In this document: piece by piece, positions 22,246 to 32,861 of the stretch
Position numbering within the stretch: the first letter of the stretch is position 1
Layout of the letters: every line of letters starts with the position of its first letter
Notes under the pieces: generated by a model
Databases searched by the model: none
What the model was told of the DNA's origin: nothing
What the model saw: the letters and a program-made list of their open reading frames with translations, nothing else
Translations under genes and position numbers: made by a program
Source: Adineta steineri
Taxonomy: Eukaryota; Rotifera; Eurotatoria; Adinetida; Adinetidae
DNA length: 64,000 nucleotides
NCBI GenBank assembly: GCA_905250115.1
Contig: CAJNOI010000022.1
Span: 372,001 to 436,000, forward strand
Direction: 5' to 3'

Positions 22246-23011
22246 CACCAGCATCATATGCACAAGCTCGCATTTGGTTTGATGAACGAGCTCGATTTGA
22301 CCCAGACAAACCACAACTCGCACTTTACAATATGCCTTTTCTCTACCGTCTTAATAAAGGACATACTTTATCAACACAACAACTTCGACAAGCTCTTCAA
22401 CTAATTGTTAGAAAACATCAGTCATTTCGTACATTATTTATCTTTGATGCAGAAAAGAGTTCACTTATGCAACGAATTGTTGGTATCCATGATGATAATA
22501 AAAGATCGTATGCATTCATTGAAAACACTTACGAAACACAAGAGCAACTCAGTGATATTGTGCGTGAAGAAAAATATAATCCTCAATTTCTTGATCTTGC
22601 TCAAGGTCTTGTCTTTCGATGCCATCTTGTTTATTACAAACAAATCTCTTCAGATCATCTTCTTTCTCACAAAGATCTACTTATCTTCAACTTTCATCAT
22701 GCTTTATTTGATTTACCATCAATGAATATCTTTCTTCACGATCTCAATCAAGCATACACAACAGGTCAATTATTATATGATGAAAACACTAATCTACGTT
22801 ATCTCGACTGTAAGAAACTTAATTTTAGTTCTCTATTCAGATTATTTCTTTTTTCTTTTTATAAAGATACTACTACTGAACAACAAATGTCAATGACTGG
22901 TGCAAGCATGTTTTGGCTTGATGNNNNNNNNNNTGCATGCACTAGTAGAGCAAACTCAAAGTCGTCTTGTTCTTGTTCATGATTTAACTAAGACCAAGTT
23001 TCATCATAATA
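22246..23011 (+). CDS. NRPS part 2: condensation domain C2 (N half), assembly gap, start of adenylation domain A2
   Basis: The exon begins APASYAQARIWFDE and is the start of a second condensation domain directly after C1, with active site FHHALFDLPS (HHxxxD kept, Gly replaced by Leu). A short intron at 22810-22866 joins in phase. C2 is cut at MFWLD by a 10-N gap (22924-22933). After the gap the sequence reads HALVEQTQSRLVLVHDLTKTKFHHN, which belongs to the N-terminal part of the next adenylation domain. The C half of C2 and the first ~100 residues of A2 are therefore missing, far more than ten bases. The reading ends at the transposon insertion site. Confidence 0.82.
22924..22933. other. Assembly gap (10 N) inside the NRPS
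   Basis: Placeholder gap. The flanks belong to the middle of a C domain and the N-terminal third of an A domain, so roughly 1 kb of coding sequence appears to be missing. Confidence 0.9.
23008..23011. repeat. Target-site duplication AATA, left copy
   Basis: AATA directly before the left inverted repeat, matched by AATA 28385-28388. One copy belongs to the NRPS codons AAT ATT (Asn-Ile). Confidence 0.8.
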
Positions 23012-23963
23012 GGTTATTTCCATGGGGTTTCTACCAAAAAAAACACAAGTATTACCAAATCTTGTGAAAAGTATCTCATCTTGTACATATCAATTAGTTA
23101 TATTTATGATAAAAAAATCAGCCCTAAATATTGTTCCTTTCAGGAGATATCCCTACCACAAGTTTAACTGAAATTTTCAAAAATTATAAAAAAATGAAAA
23201 ATTCGCAAAATTTGCAAAATGTATTTTCCTTGACTTTTTTTTAATACATTGAAGAAACTTAACTTTAAATACATATTTTTGTTCGCCTTGAGTTGGCGCA
23301 TCCGCTGGTATATTTATTTTTATTTTTGATAATTTTAGTAAAATTTTTATGCGACACAACTGTGTATACACCATTAATCAGGGAGTCGAAAAAGTCGGTC
23401 CCTATGAAGTTCAAAAAGCTATATTACAGAAAGTAGCGACTAAGTGGATTTTGTAGAGCGACATTTGCTCTATCAAACCCTATATTTAGAATTTTATTCC
23501 ATTTCGAAATGGTCGAGATTTGGTCACCGACTTTTTTATGATTTATCAATATATGAATAAATAGACATTAAAAATCGGAGATTTTACTTATCAAAGACTA
23601 TTCTAACAGATAACCGAATACAATAGATAAAACTAGTTATCTAACGTCAAAACACTTATTTTTCCATCTAAGTTCACATGCGACAACTATCTGTTCAACT
23701 GATTGGTGATGTCATTAGCTGTCATATCATCAAACAATATATATATCATGATGATAACTTGTTTTGATAAAACTATTTATAAAAACAATTTATATGTATA
23801 ATTTAACATCTATCAAGAGTTTTTAAATGGAATTCATCAGATTCTTACTTCATAGGAATAATAAAGCCTGATTGTTGTTTTAAATATACATCAACTATAG
23901 AAACTTATCGAAATATTCTTATGATAGTCAAACCATTTCATTTTGAGCTTTACATTATTTTTT
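23012..23963. repeat. Left terminal inverted repeat (952 bases)
   Basis: Reverse complement of 27433-28384. Identity is very high inward of about base 60 from the tip. Between bases 25 and 55 from the tip the two copies differ at around a dozen positions. It contains no convincing gene. Confidence 0.9.
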
Positions 23964-24087
23964 CATTGTACCAATATGTATATATCTTTTATCTATAAGA
24001 TCTTTTAGATGTATAGTTAAACAACATTTGTTGATGCTTTTCGTACTAGTCCATGTATCGTATATATAAATGAGTAAGTGATAGTTT

Positions 24088-26863
24088 TTATAGTTCTTCA
24101 CTCAAATTTGTAATATCATTATATTGTTCGTGGTCTATGTAAACTTCGTTTTGTTTTCCAATCGTTGGATTACGACGAAGAAGTAAAAGAATATTTTGTA
24201 CGTTGATATTCGATTCATGTCTATTCTTCAATCGAGATACATAGAAAATAGTAGCTGGAAATTCTGGTTCGTAATAGATCACTTGAATTTCTTGAGCAGG
24301 ATAATTTATGGATTTAATTTTTGCTAAATGAAGTTTATCGTTGTATTTTGTAATAACATATGTATCAATAGAAATATCGGTGACAGTATGAACTGGTGTA
24401 ACTGTTGATTCTGTTGTATTTTCAGTTCGATACACTGTAGTCATATAATCTAATGATGATGATGTTTGTTTGCAAAGTATAACATTTTCCGAACGAATAT
24501 TAAACTGATGGAATGAACGTATTTGTTTTATATGATCTAGAAAAGAAAGATTTTAAATGCTTTTTAGTTGTTTTCTTACCAGTTTTATTTAATTTATCCC
24601 AACGGGGCTTCAGAAAATTCTGATATGTAGCTTCAACTGTAGTTGAATCAACGTAAAATGCATTGATCGGTGGTTCATTATTTCCGGAGAGTTTTGCTGC
24701 ATTTTCATTATACTGTTTGGTAAAGTCATAAAACTCCTTCGCCGAAGAAATAACAGTTCCTGATGATTTAACCGATCTTGTGGCAGTTGACTTGCTAGAA
24801 GCACCAAGACCATCGATCGGCCCTTTGCCATGACCAGTGCTGCTGAATGTCCAGCATGCCTGTATTCCAAAATCACGTAAATGATGGAGCAGGTTAAACA
24901 TATTATAGTTATTTTTAAACTGACTACCTGCTCCATCACTTAAACAGAAATAAAATCATATTAATCAAAATATTTTAATAACTAACCTCAAATAATTGAT
25001 TATTTGGATGAATGGAAAATGCTGCTTAATGTAATTCACTATTATCGATTGTGCAACATACACAAATGCTGTATTATGTAACATGTAGTTGCTGATAATA
25101 ACGATGTTTTTGTGAATAGATCCCACCTTTAATTGAACTGTGAAAATCGTTACTTGATCGTTATTCCAGTGATAACTTTGAATTTCGCGTTGATAGAAAA
25201 TTGAGTAGTTTTCAGCGAAATCAAGTTGGGCAACAATATGTGTAGTGAACGATGAATTTAAACGAATACTTTTTATGTATTCTTTTTGTACAGTTGTAAT
25301 GTACCAATGCAAAAGAAATTGTTTCCATTTATTATTTATCTCATCGAGAAAAGAACTCACTGAACCATTGATATGTAGAAGATCAATTTTATTATTCGAT
25401 GTTATCCATTGAGACCATGAGAATTGTTCATCATCATCAATCATAATATTCTGTAATAAGATATCTGACGGACTAATAATACCACATGTATCACATCGAC
25501 CATTGTAGCAATCTTCACCTGGAATACCACATACAATTCGATTAACCAAATATTTATCAGTAATTATTAATTCAACATCATCCTTGATCAATGACTTCTC
25601 CTTTAACATTTTATTCCAGCTCTAAATAATTATTTGGAAGCAAATATATATGTATATAGAAATTATATTACTTTCAACAGAAGATAAAAATTCTCATGGT
25701 AAATACATAAACAGGTATCAGCTGGTGCTAAACATTTGACCTGTCGTGGTCGTAGTGAATTAAATGATGATTTACCAACAACAACATTTGGATATTCAGA
25801 TTTAAATTGTTGATAAGCTTCTCGTCCAGTCATTTCCATAAATTGGACCGGAAATGGTACCTTCTTAATGTGTATCACATCTCGTTTTCTGGCTGAAGCT
25901 CGGCTAATGCCGTCACTTAAATAAAATTCTTTAATCAATTGAACGGTGTTGTCTGGTAATGGCTTGTTACCATTTGAGTATTCTGGATATGCTAATACAC
26001 CTTTGTTTATTTTCAAATGCAAACCCATCCTGGCTTGATGTTCAGTACAACCAAACCACTTCTCTACAACTGTCCGACCCCAGCCATCCGGGGAAATTGT
26101 TAATAATCGAATTTGTTCATCTTCACCACTTTCATGAAATAGCTTTTTAAGACCAGATAATAATTCACTCGCATCATTCATCGACAGTTGATGATCATTC
26201 AACGGAACTGTACAATCGACAAGCATATCACAAAGTTTATAAAGGATTGAACATGCACGATCAACGTTTTGTCGAATATTTTTCGATCGACGTCTATTAA
26301 AGAAAAGAAGCGAATTTGATTTAGAAATAATAACAAAAAACTTACACATCACGTATTGTAGGAATATTCAACAATTCAAAAACAAGATTCAATTTTGTTC
26401 TTGCTTGTTCATTGTTATAAGTTCGTTCTTGTGATGATGGCAAATCTTCAATATTTTTGTCATCTTTACTGTTATCATATTCGATGTCACCTTTGTCGTC
26501 GTAGTGTCCAATATCAACGTTGGAAGGATCTTCTTCACCAGTATTCATCATTTCAACATTGTCGAAATCGTTGTGATCTTGATTTTTTTCGTCATTCGAC
26601 AATCGTCTTAAACAGCTGGTGCATATCTTATCACCTTCACAAACTTCTCTTGATCCACTTTCAATAACTAACGAATATTGTTTATTGATGATCTGTGCAG
26701 AATCAGCATTAATTCGATGTATACCGATTGGATGTGTTGGATTTTTTCCGGTTTTCACAAATTTCTTTTGTCCGGTGACGGAATCAATTATATCATGATA
26801 TGGGTGCATACACCAATTTTGCTTTATGTACGGCATTACGGTAGTATTAGTAAATATGAACAA
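24088..26863 (-). CDS. Transposase of the inserted element (860 aa, five exons)
   Basis: Exons on the minus strand: 26346-26863, 25672-26293, 24987-25621, 24580-24938 and 24088-24536. They sum to 2,583 bases with matching phases and no internal stop. In order the product has an acidic N-terminal region with a C..C pair (KICTSCLRRL); a helix-rich part with EFYLSDGISRASARK; FNSLRPRQVKC; a cysteine/histidine block (DTCLCIYHEN, then EDCYNGRCDTCG) that looks zinc-binding; and a probable RNase-H-like catalytic core with LDFAENYS (Asp514), SDGAGSQFKN (Asp593) and TGHGKGPIDG (Asp634). This protein type recurs in many animal genomes as an 'uncharacterised' family. The acidic residues are candidate DDE/D ligands by position only. 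Met 26863 is the first in frame; Met at 26836 is an alternative start. Confidence 0.85.
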
Positions 26864-27432
26864 TTTAACGGTTCAATACAATGATTTCAAATTGACTAGA
26901 TATATCGAAATTAAATCAAGTACTGTGATTGGTCTATTTTGGTTCAATTTATTTTTCTTTCGTTTCAATCGTTAATATATTTCGAGTATATATATTATTA
27001 TGCACCAATCATTCAGTTTGCTTCCAGTTTACATACGATTTATTGAAAACTTACCGGACAGAATATTGAATTATTTTTCAACACCCTGTTCATGCTGCAT
27101 ATGCTATTGACGTTTGATACTAATGCATTTTCTTCGAACTCGACACCGTATTAATATTTTCCTGGATTTACTCACGGATTAAAACTCATTGATCAATCTA
27201 TATGATTGAATATTCGAGGACTATTATTAGCTGAACATTACATCTCCAAATAAAAAATTTGTTTTTATATACAGTGAAATATATATCTCGAAAGATGTGA
27301 AACACGAATAAGCCTGCAATTCGTGTTTCAGTGGAAGACAAATAAAGCAAATGTTAGTAGATATTAAACATTGAAACTCATAAAAATACAGCCGCTGTCC
27401 AAACTATACAATAAAATCTTAATCTTAAAATA

Positions 27433-28384
27433 AAAAAATAATGTAAAGCTCAAAATGAAATGGTTTGACTATCATAAGAATATTTCGATAAGTTTCTATA
27501 GTTGATGTATATTTAAAACAACAATCAGGCTTTATTATTCCTATGAAGTAAGAATCTGATGAATTCCATTTAAAAACTCTTGATAGATGTTAAATTATAC
27601 ATATAAATTGTTTTTATAAATAGTTTTATCAAAACAAGTTATCATCATGATATATATATTGTTTGATGATATGACAGCTAATGACATCACCAATCAGTTG
27701 AACAGATAGTTGTCGCATGTGAACTTAGATGGAAAAATAAGTGTTTTGACGTTAGATAACTAGTTTTATCTATTGTATTCGGTTATCTGTTAGAATAGTC
27801 TTTGATAAGTAAAATCTCCGATTTTTAATGTCTATTTATTCATATATTGATAAATCATAAAAAAGTCGGTGACCAAATCTCGACCATTTCGAAATGGAAT
27901 AAAATTCTAAATATAGGGTTTGATAGAGCAAATGTCGCTCTACAAAATCCACTTAGTCGCTACTTTCTGTAATATAGCTTTTTGAACTTCATAGGGACCG
28001 ACTTTTTCGACTCCCTGATTAATGGTGTATACACAGTTGTGTCGCATAAAAATTTTACTAAAATTATCAAAAATAAAAATAAATATACCAGCGGATGCGC
28101 CAACTCAAGGCGAACAAAAATATGTATTTAAAGTTAAGTTTCTTCAATGTATTAAAAAAAAGTCAAGGAAAATACATTTTGCAAATTTTGCGAATTTTTC
28201 ATTTTTTTATAATTTTTGAAAATTTCAGTTAAACTTGTGGTAGGGATATCTCCTGAAAGGAACAATATTTAGGGCTGATTTTTTTATCATAAATATAACT
28301 AATTGATATGTACAAGATGAGATACTTTTCACGGGATTTGAAAGACATGTGTGTTTTCGTGGTAGAAACCCCATGGAAATAGCC
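27433..28384. repeat. Right terminal inverted repeat (952 bases)
   Basis: Reverse complement of 23012-23963. The inner border is the AAAAAA..TAATGTAAAGC segment at 27433-27450. Its outer end, ..CCATGGAAATAGCC, precedes AATA 28385-28388. Confidence 0.9.
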
Positions 28385-28388
28385 AATA
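28385..28388. repeat. Target-site duplication AATA, right copy
   Basis: Matches 23008-23011. The NRPS coding sequence resumes at 28389 in the restored frame. Confidence 0.8.
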
Positions 28389-31300
28389 TTGTTTCACTTG
28401 ATATTGATTCAATATTAGAGGTTGATAATATGGATAGTGACATGAATTATAATTGCCTTTCAAGTGTGATGGTGAAAAGTGAAGAGATAGCCTATATTAT
28501 TTTCACTAGTGGTTCAACCGGAACACCCAAAGCGGTTCGTTTTCACTTTATTCTCAAATATCTGATTAATTTTCTTGTTCTTTCGTAGGTTCAAGTTCGC
28601 CATAAGAACTTTATTGATTGTATCAATTCTTTGGTTTATATTAACTCATTTCATAAAGATGATACAGTTGTACAAATGACACGATGTTCATTTGACATTC
28701 ATGTTCAAGAAATACTTGGTACATTGTTGATTGGAGGCTCATTGATTATGCTTCATCAAGGTGGAACGATCGATTTTAGTTATCTATCCGAAGTCTTGAA
28801 GAAGAAACAAATCACATATCTACATACTGTACCAAGTTTCCTACACAATTTTTTCATTTTTATTGAACAGAACAAGAGCATCAATAATGTAAAATATCTT
28901 CGATCAATTTGTAGTATTGGTGAGTGACGAGAAACTACTCTGGCTCTTTCGTCACGCTGTTTTTTTAATTTTAGGTGAAGCATTTGTTGTTTCTCTGATC
29001 GACTTGATTGTGAGAACTGACATAACCAACTGCATTGTGTGGAATTTGTATGGTCCAGCTGAAACAACTATAGTTTCTACCTTCTACCAAGTAGATCTTA
29101 TAAATGATACACGAATTGTTTCAATTGGTAGACCACTTTTTAATTACCGATGTATCATTATGAATCAATATTCACAATCATCTGCCATTGACCAAGAAGG
29201 TGAACTGTTTATGGGAGGAGTGGGTGTATTTGCTGGTTATCTTGGACGTGATGATTTGACAGTAAAAGCTCTTGTTGAAATAGATGGTGAACTATTTTAT
29301 CGAACTGGTGATCTTGTTAGGATGGACAACAATGGTCTTCTTTATTATCAAGGAAGAAAAGATCATCAAATCAAACTTCATGGACAACGAATTGAACTTG
29401 GTGAAATCGAACGATGTTTACTTATTATTACATCTATATCTGCTTGTATTGTCATGAAATGGAATGATAATTACTTAGTTGCTTATATTCAATCGAGTCA
29501 CATCAACGAAGAACAACTACGTGAACATTGTCAATCTCATCTTCCACCACATATGATACCATCAATATTTGTTGTACTTGATAAATTACCTTTGAATCAA
29601 AATGGAAAAATAGATCGAAAACGTCTACCTTCACATAAGTTTTCATCGTCAACCGATAATATTGATGGTAACGTGCCGCACACTATTTTAGAAGAACAGT
29701 TACAAGATATATTTAGTCAAGCTTTCCATATTGAATCTCCACCTGTTGAAGTTCCTTTTGGTCAACTTGGTGGAACATCACTGAGTGCTATTCTTGCACT
29801 CACATTGATTCGTCAACAGGTATGCAACAAGGTTGACATTGGTCTTTTGTTTACTAATCCATCTATTCGACAACTAGCTCGAGCAATAGAACCTCTATTA
29901 GTTCTTGAAGAGCCACAAGAGACAATTTCCGTAGTCAAGGAAGTTCATGAAACACATGATCGTCTTGCACCTTCATTTGCTATTGAATCTTTAGGTGTTG
30001 CACTTCTTGTTTGCCAGTGGTTGTGTCCAATCATGATAATTCATCAATGGTATCCACTTCTTTTTCCTATCTTACCAGTATTTCATCTTTTATTCTATGT
30101 CATATGTTCACGTTTATTATCACCGCAAAACATCAAAGATGACAATATTTTCTCTTGGAACTACTATCGTTGGTGGTTTTTAGATCGACTATGGAATAAT
30201 AATACATTTTGGCTACAACATATACTTGGTACACCTTTTTACAATTACTATCTTCGTCTTTGTGGTGCTCGAGTTAGTCTTAATGCACATATTTATACCA
30301 CAACCATGGATGCTCCATGGTTGTTAGATATTGGTGATGGAACTTGGATTGCTGATAAAACGAATCTAAACTCTTTATATTTCAATGATAACGATACTTT
30401 TGCATTGCATTCAATTAAAATTGGCTGCTATTGTTCAATCAGTGCCCGAACTATTCTTTTTGGTGGAGTTGATATGCAGGATAATATCACTGTTCAGCCC
30501 ATGTCATCATTCACTGGTTTTATCGCATCTCGAACGATTATCGATGGTGATGAACATAAATCAGTTTCATCAGACACTTCAATCACACATAGTAACAGAT
30601 CACTATCAATATGGCAGAAGATTTATCAAGTTATTACAATCATCTCATTGATCTGTATTCACTGTACATTTTTAGCCATTATCTACAAAGTCTGTTCAGT
30701 TGAACAAATACCACTACCTATTAGTATTGCTTTTTGCTGGACTTTATGGTCAATTATTTCTTGTTTTGTCACTCTCTTTCTCTTAAAATTCGTAGTTGGT
30801 TCTTGTGCTGCTGGTGAGACATATCCAATTGCATCATGGTCACATTTACATAAGGTGTGGCCTCGTCAATTAATTGTATCTAGTTTTCATCATGCCTGGT
30901 CACTACCAACTGGACATGATTATCTTTTCCCTTTTATTCTCCGTTGGCTAGGTGCTCAAGTTGGAGATGATGTCAAACTGGGTAGTATAGATACCTTCTT
31001 GTGTTATCCAACAAATTTATTAAAACTCGAAACAGGAGTCACTAGTTTTGCTTACGTTTTATTAGTTCCTACTGAGATGACACTTGAGGGTGACCATCGT
31101 GTAGATTGTATAACACTTGGATCTCATACAAATCTTGCTAATATGTGCTCAATTTTGCCGGGCAGTCACCTTGCATCTCATACTATGATTGGCAATTTAA
31201 CACGTATAACTCGAGAAACGAATAGCAGCAACAGAGATGTTTTCATTGGTGTTCCAGCTAGTGCTATGCCATTTCAAATGCCCATTAGAAAAGCGATGGA

Positions 31301-31931
31301 TGGTCAAATTAAAACTACTCCATTTTGGAAGACATGTTTTTCTCATTATATTAGCAAATGTCTTCTCATAGGCATTTATTGGTCATGTGGTCTTGTTGGT
31401 GGACCAATCATTCACACAATCATTGTTTGCAGTCTCTATCAATGGTATCCATATGTAGACAATGAAATAATCAAACAAATCGCACGAAAACTACAAGTAG
31501 ATTACAAAATTTTTATTTGTTCATTTCTTGGCAATACACAATGGCTAATTCGGTTATTTCGAGCATATGGTGCGAAGATTGGCAATAATGTGATCATACC
31601 TGATATTTCGTCTCTTTCTAATTACCATGTGGTGACAATTGGAGATAATGTTCAATTTAATATTAATGCTTATATTGTGGTAATACATACATATCTTGTT
31701 ATTTTTCATCTATACATTATTGTTCTCTACAATCATTTCAGTGTCACACTTTCGAACAGCGTATTTTCAAACTAGTTCCTGTTACAGTAGGCAACTCGTG
31801 CGTTCTTATGAGTGGCTCACTTGTAATGTCGGGTTGTAAATTAATGGGTAACAATCGGCTTTACCCATTTACACTCGTAATGAAAAATGATCTATTGCAA
31901 CCATACACACAATGGAAAGGACTTCCTGCAC
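28389..31931 (+). CDS. NRPS part 3: rest of adenylation domain A2, carrier PCP2, Pls-like membrane/beta-helix terminal domain
   Basis: A2 resumes with SLDIDSI, then A3 FTSGSTGTPKAV, A4 CSFDIHVQE (the amino-group-binding Asp is present, unlike A1), A5 LYGPAETT, A7 RTGDLVRM, A8 GRKDHQIKLHGQRIE and A10 NGKIDRKRLP. PCP2 carries the serine in LGGTSLS. The remaining ~650 residues alternate hydrophobic helices (for example near 29,995-30,120, 30,615-30,810 and 31,360-31,440) with hexapeptide-repeat beta-helix lobes (IKIGCYCSIS, ITLGSHTNLA, VTIGDNVQFN, VTVGNSCVLMSG). This is the NRPS terminal-domain family (TIGR02353) known from epsilon-poly-lysine synthetase, where the C-terminal part is membrane-bound. 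In-phase introns at 28535-28588, 28920-28974 and 31680-31741 precede the exon ending at 31931. Confidence 0.88.
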
Positions 31932-32861
31932 GTAAGTCATTTAGATAAATGAAGCCAGGCACATATGTATAAACCCATTACGATATTAGGTAATAATCTG
32001 CAAATTTCAGTTTGCTTATAATAATTTTGGATACATCTTTATCTGAATTATTGAAAGTATGACTTTAATGAGCTTTTCATTCATTATAATTTCTAAATCT
32101 CCTTGTAATGATATATACTTATTTGACTATCATACGATTTATTCTGCGTTTCAGAATGAAAAGAAAAAGTCTGAATGAATAAGTCATTTTCTATTATTTA
32201 CGACAAGTTACTCAAAATATTATTTGATCGCTATAATATATCATATAAAATAGATTTTCTTCTCATTAACTATTGAATTGATCATCATGCATGATATGTT
32301 CAACGTATTTGATATACTTTTAATGTCTTTTGCTCTGTTTCACTAATACATATCAAATTTGAATGTATTCTTCTACTAGATTTGACTGTAAATTATTTAC
32401 TTAAGCCTCATCCTAGGGAATACATCAGTCATAGGTTGGAATTTTAGATCGGTAAATAAAATTTTGTTCGATTTTTTTGCAACGTGAAACCAATCGATAA
32501 CGCACATGTTCTTGTTTAGAAAATTTGTTAAATTATTCTGATATTCTCATTATCCTCACTTTTATTTCAAATAACCTATATGCAGTACACTCTAGACCCA
32601 ATGAAAATCAGATTTCTATCATTATAGACTTTCATTAAATTGAACAGTATTCGAATGGAATCCAAAAGTCTTGGATCTACATATCAAACAACCTGATATG
32701 ATTGTATATTTACCGCATCTTTCCAGACTTGAAAAATAATATCACACATTTTCTAGGATTCTTTGAAAGTGATATCATTCAAAGTGAAACTGTTCTTTTG
32801 ATGATCATCCCATATGATACATATATGCATCATTTTATTGTATTGAATTTCTTTCGTTTAG

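Larger units (their letters stand above)
23012..28384. mobile_element. 5,373-base DNA transposon with 952-base terminal inverted repeats, inserted in NRPS domain A2
   Basis: The ends are near-perfect inverted repeats beginning GG(T/C)TATTTCCATGG. They flank an intact five-exon transposase gene on the minus strand and are bordered by the 4-base duplication AATA. Excising the element together with one AATA gives ..TTT CAT CAT AAT ATT GTT TCA CTT.., which continues the adenylation domain in frame. This fixes both borders. The target is an exon, not an intron. The intact transposase and similar repeats suggest a recent insertion. A 4-base target duplication fits Sola-group transposons, among others. 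I do not assign a superfamily. Confidence 0.9.

Noticed and set aside
23177..23374. 65-codon frame, repeated identically at 28022-28219
   Set aside because: It is the same stretch of the two inverted repeats read on opposite strands. It has no family features, and duplication explains the apparent conservation.
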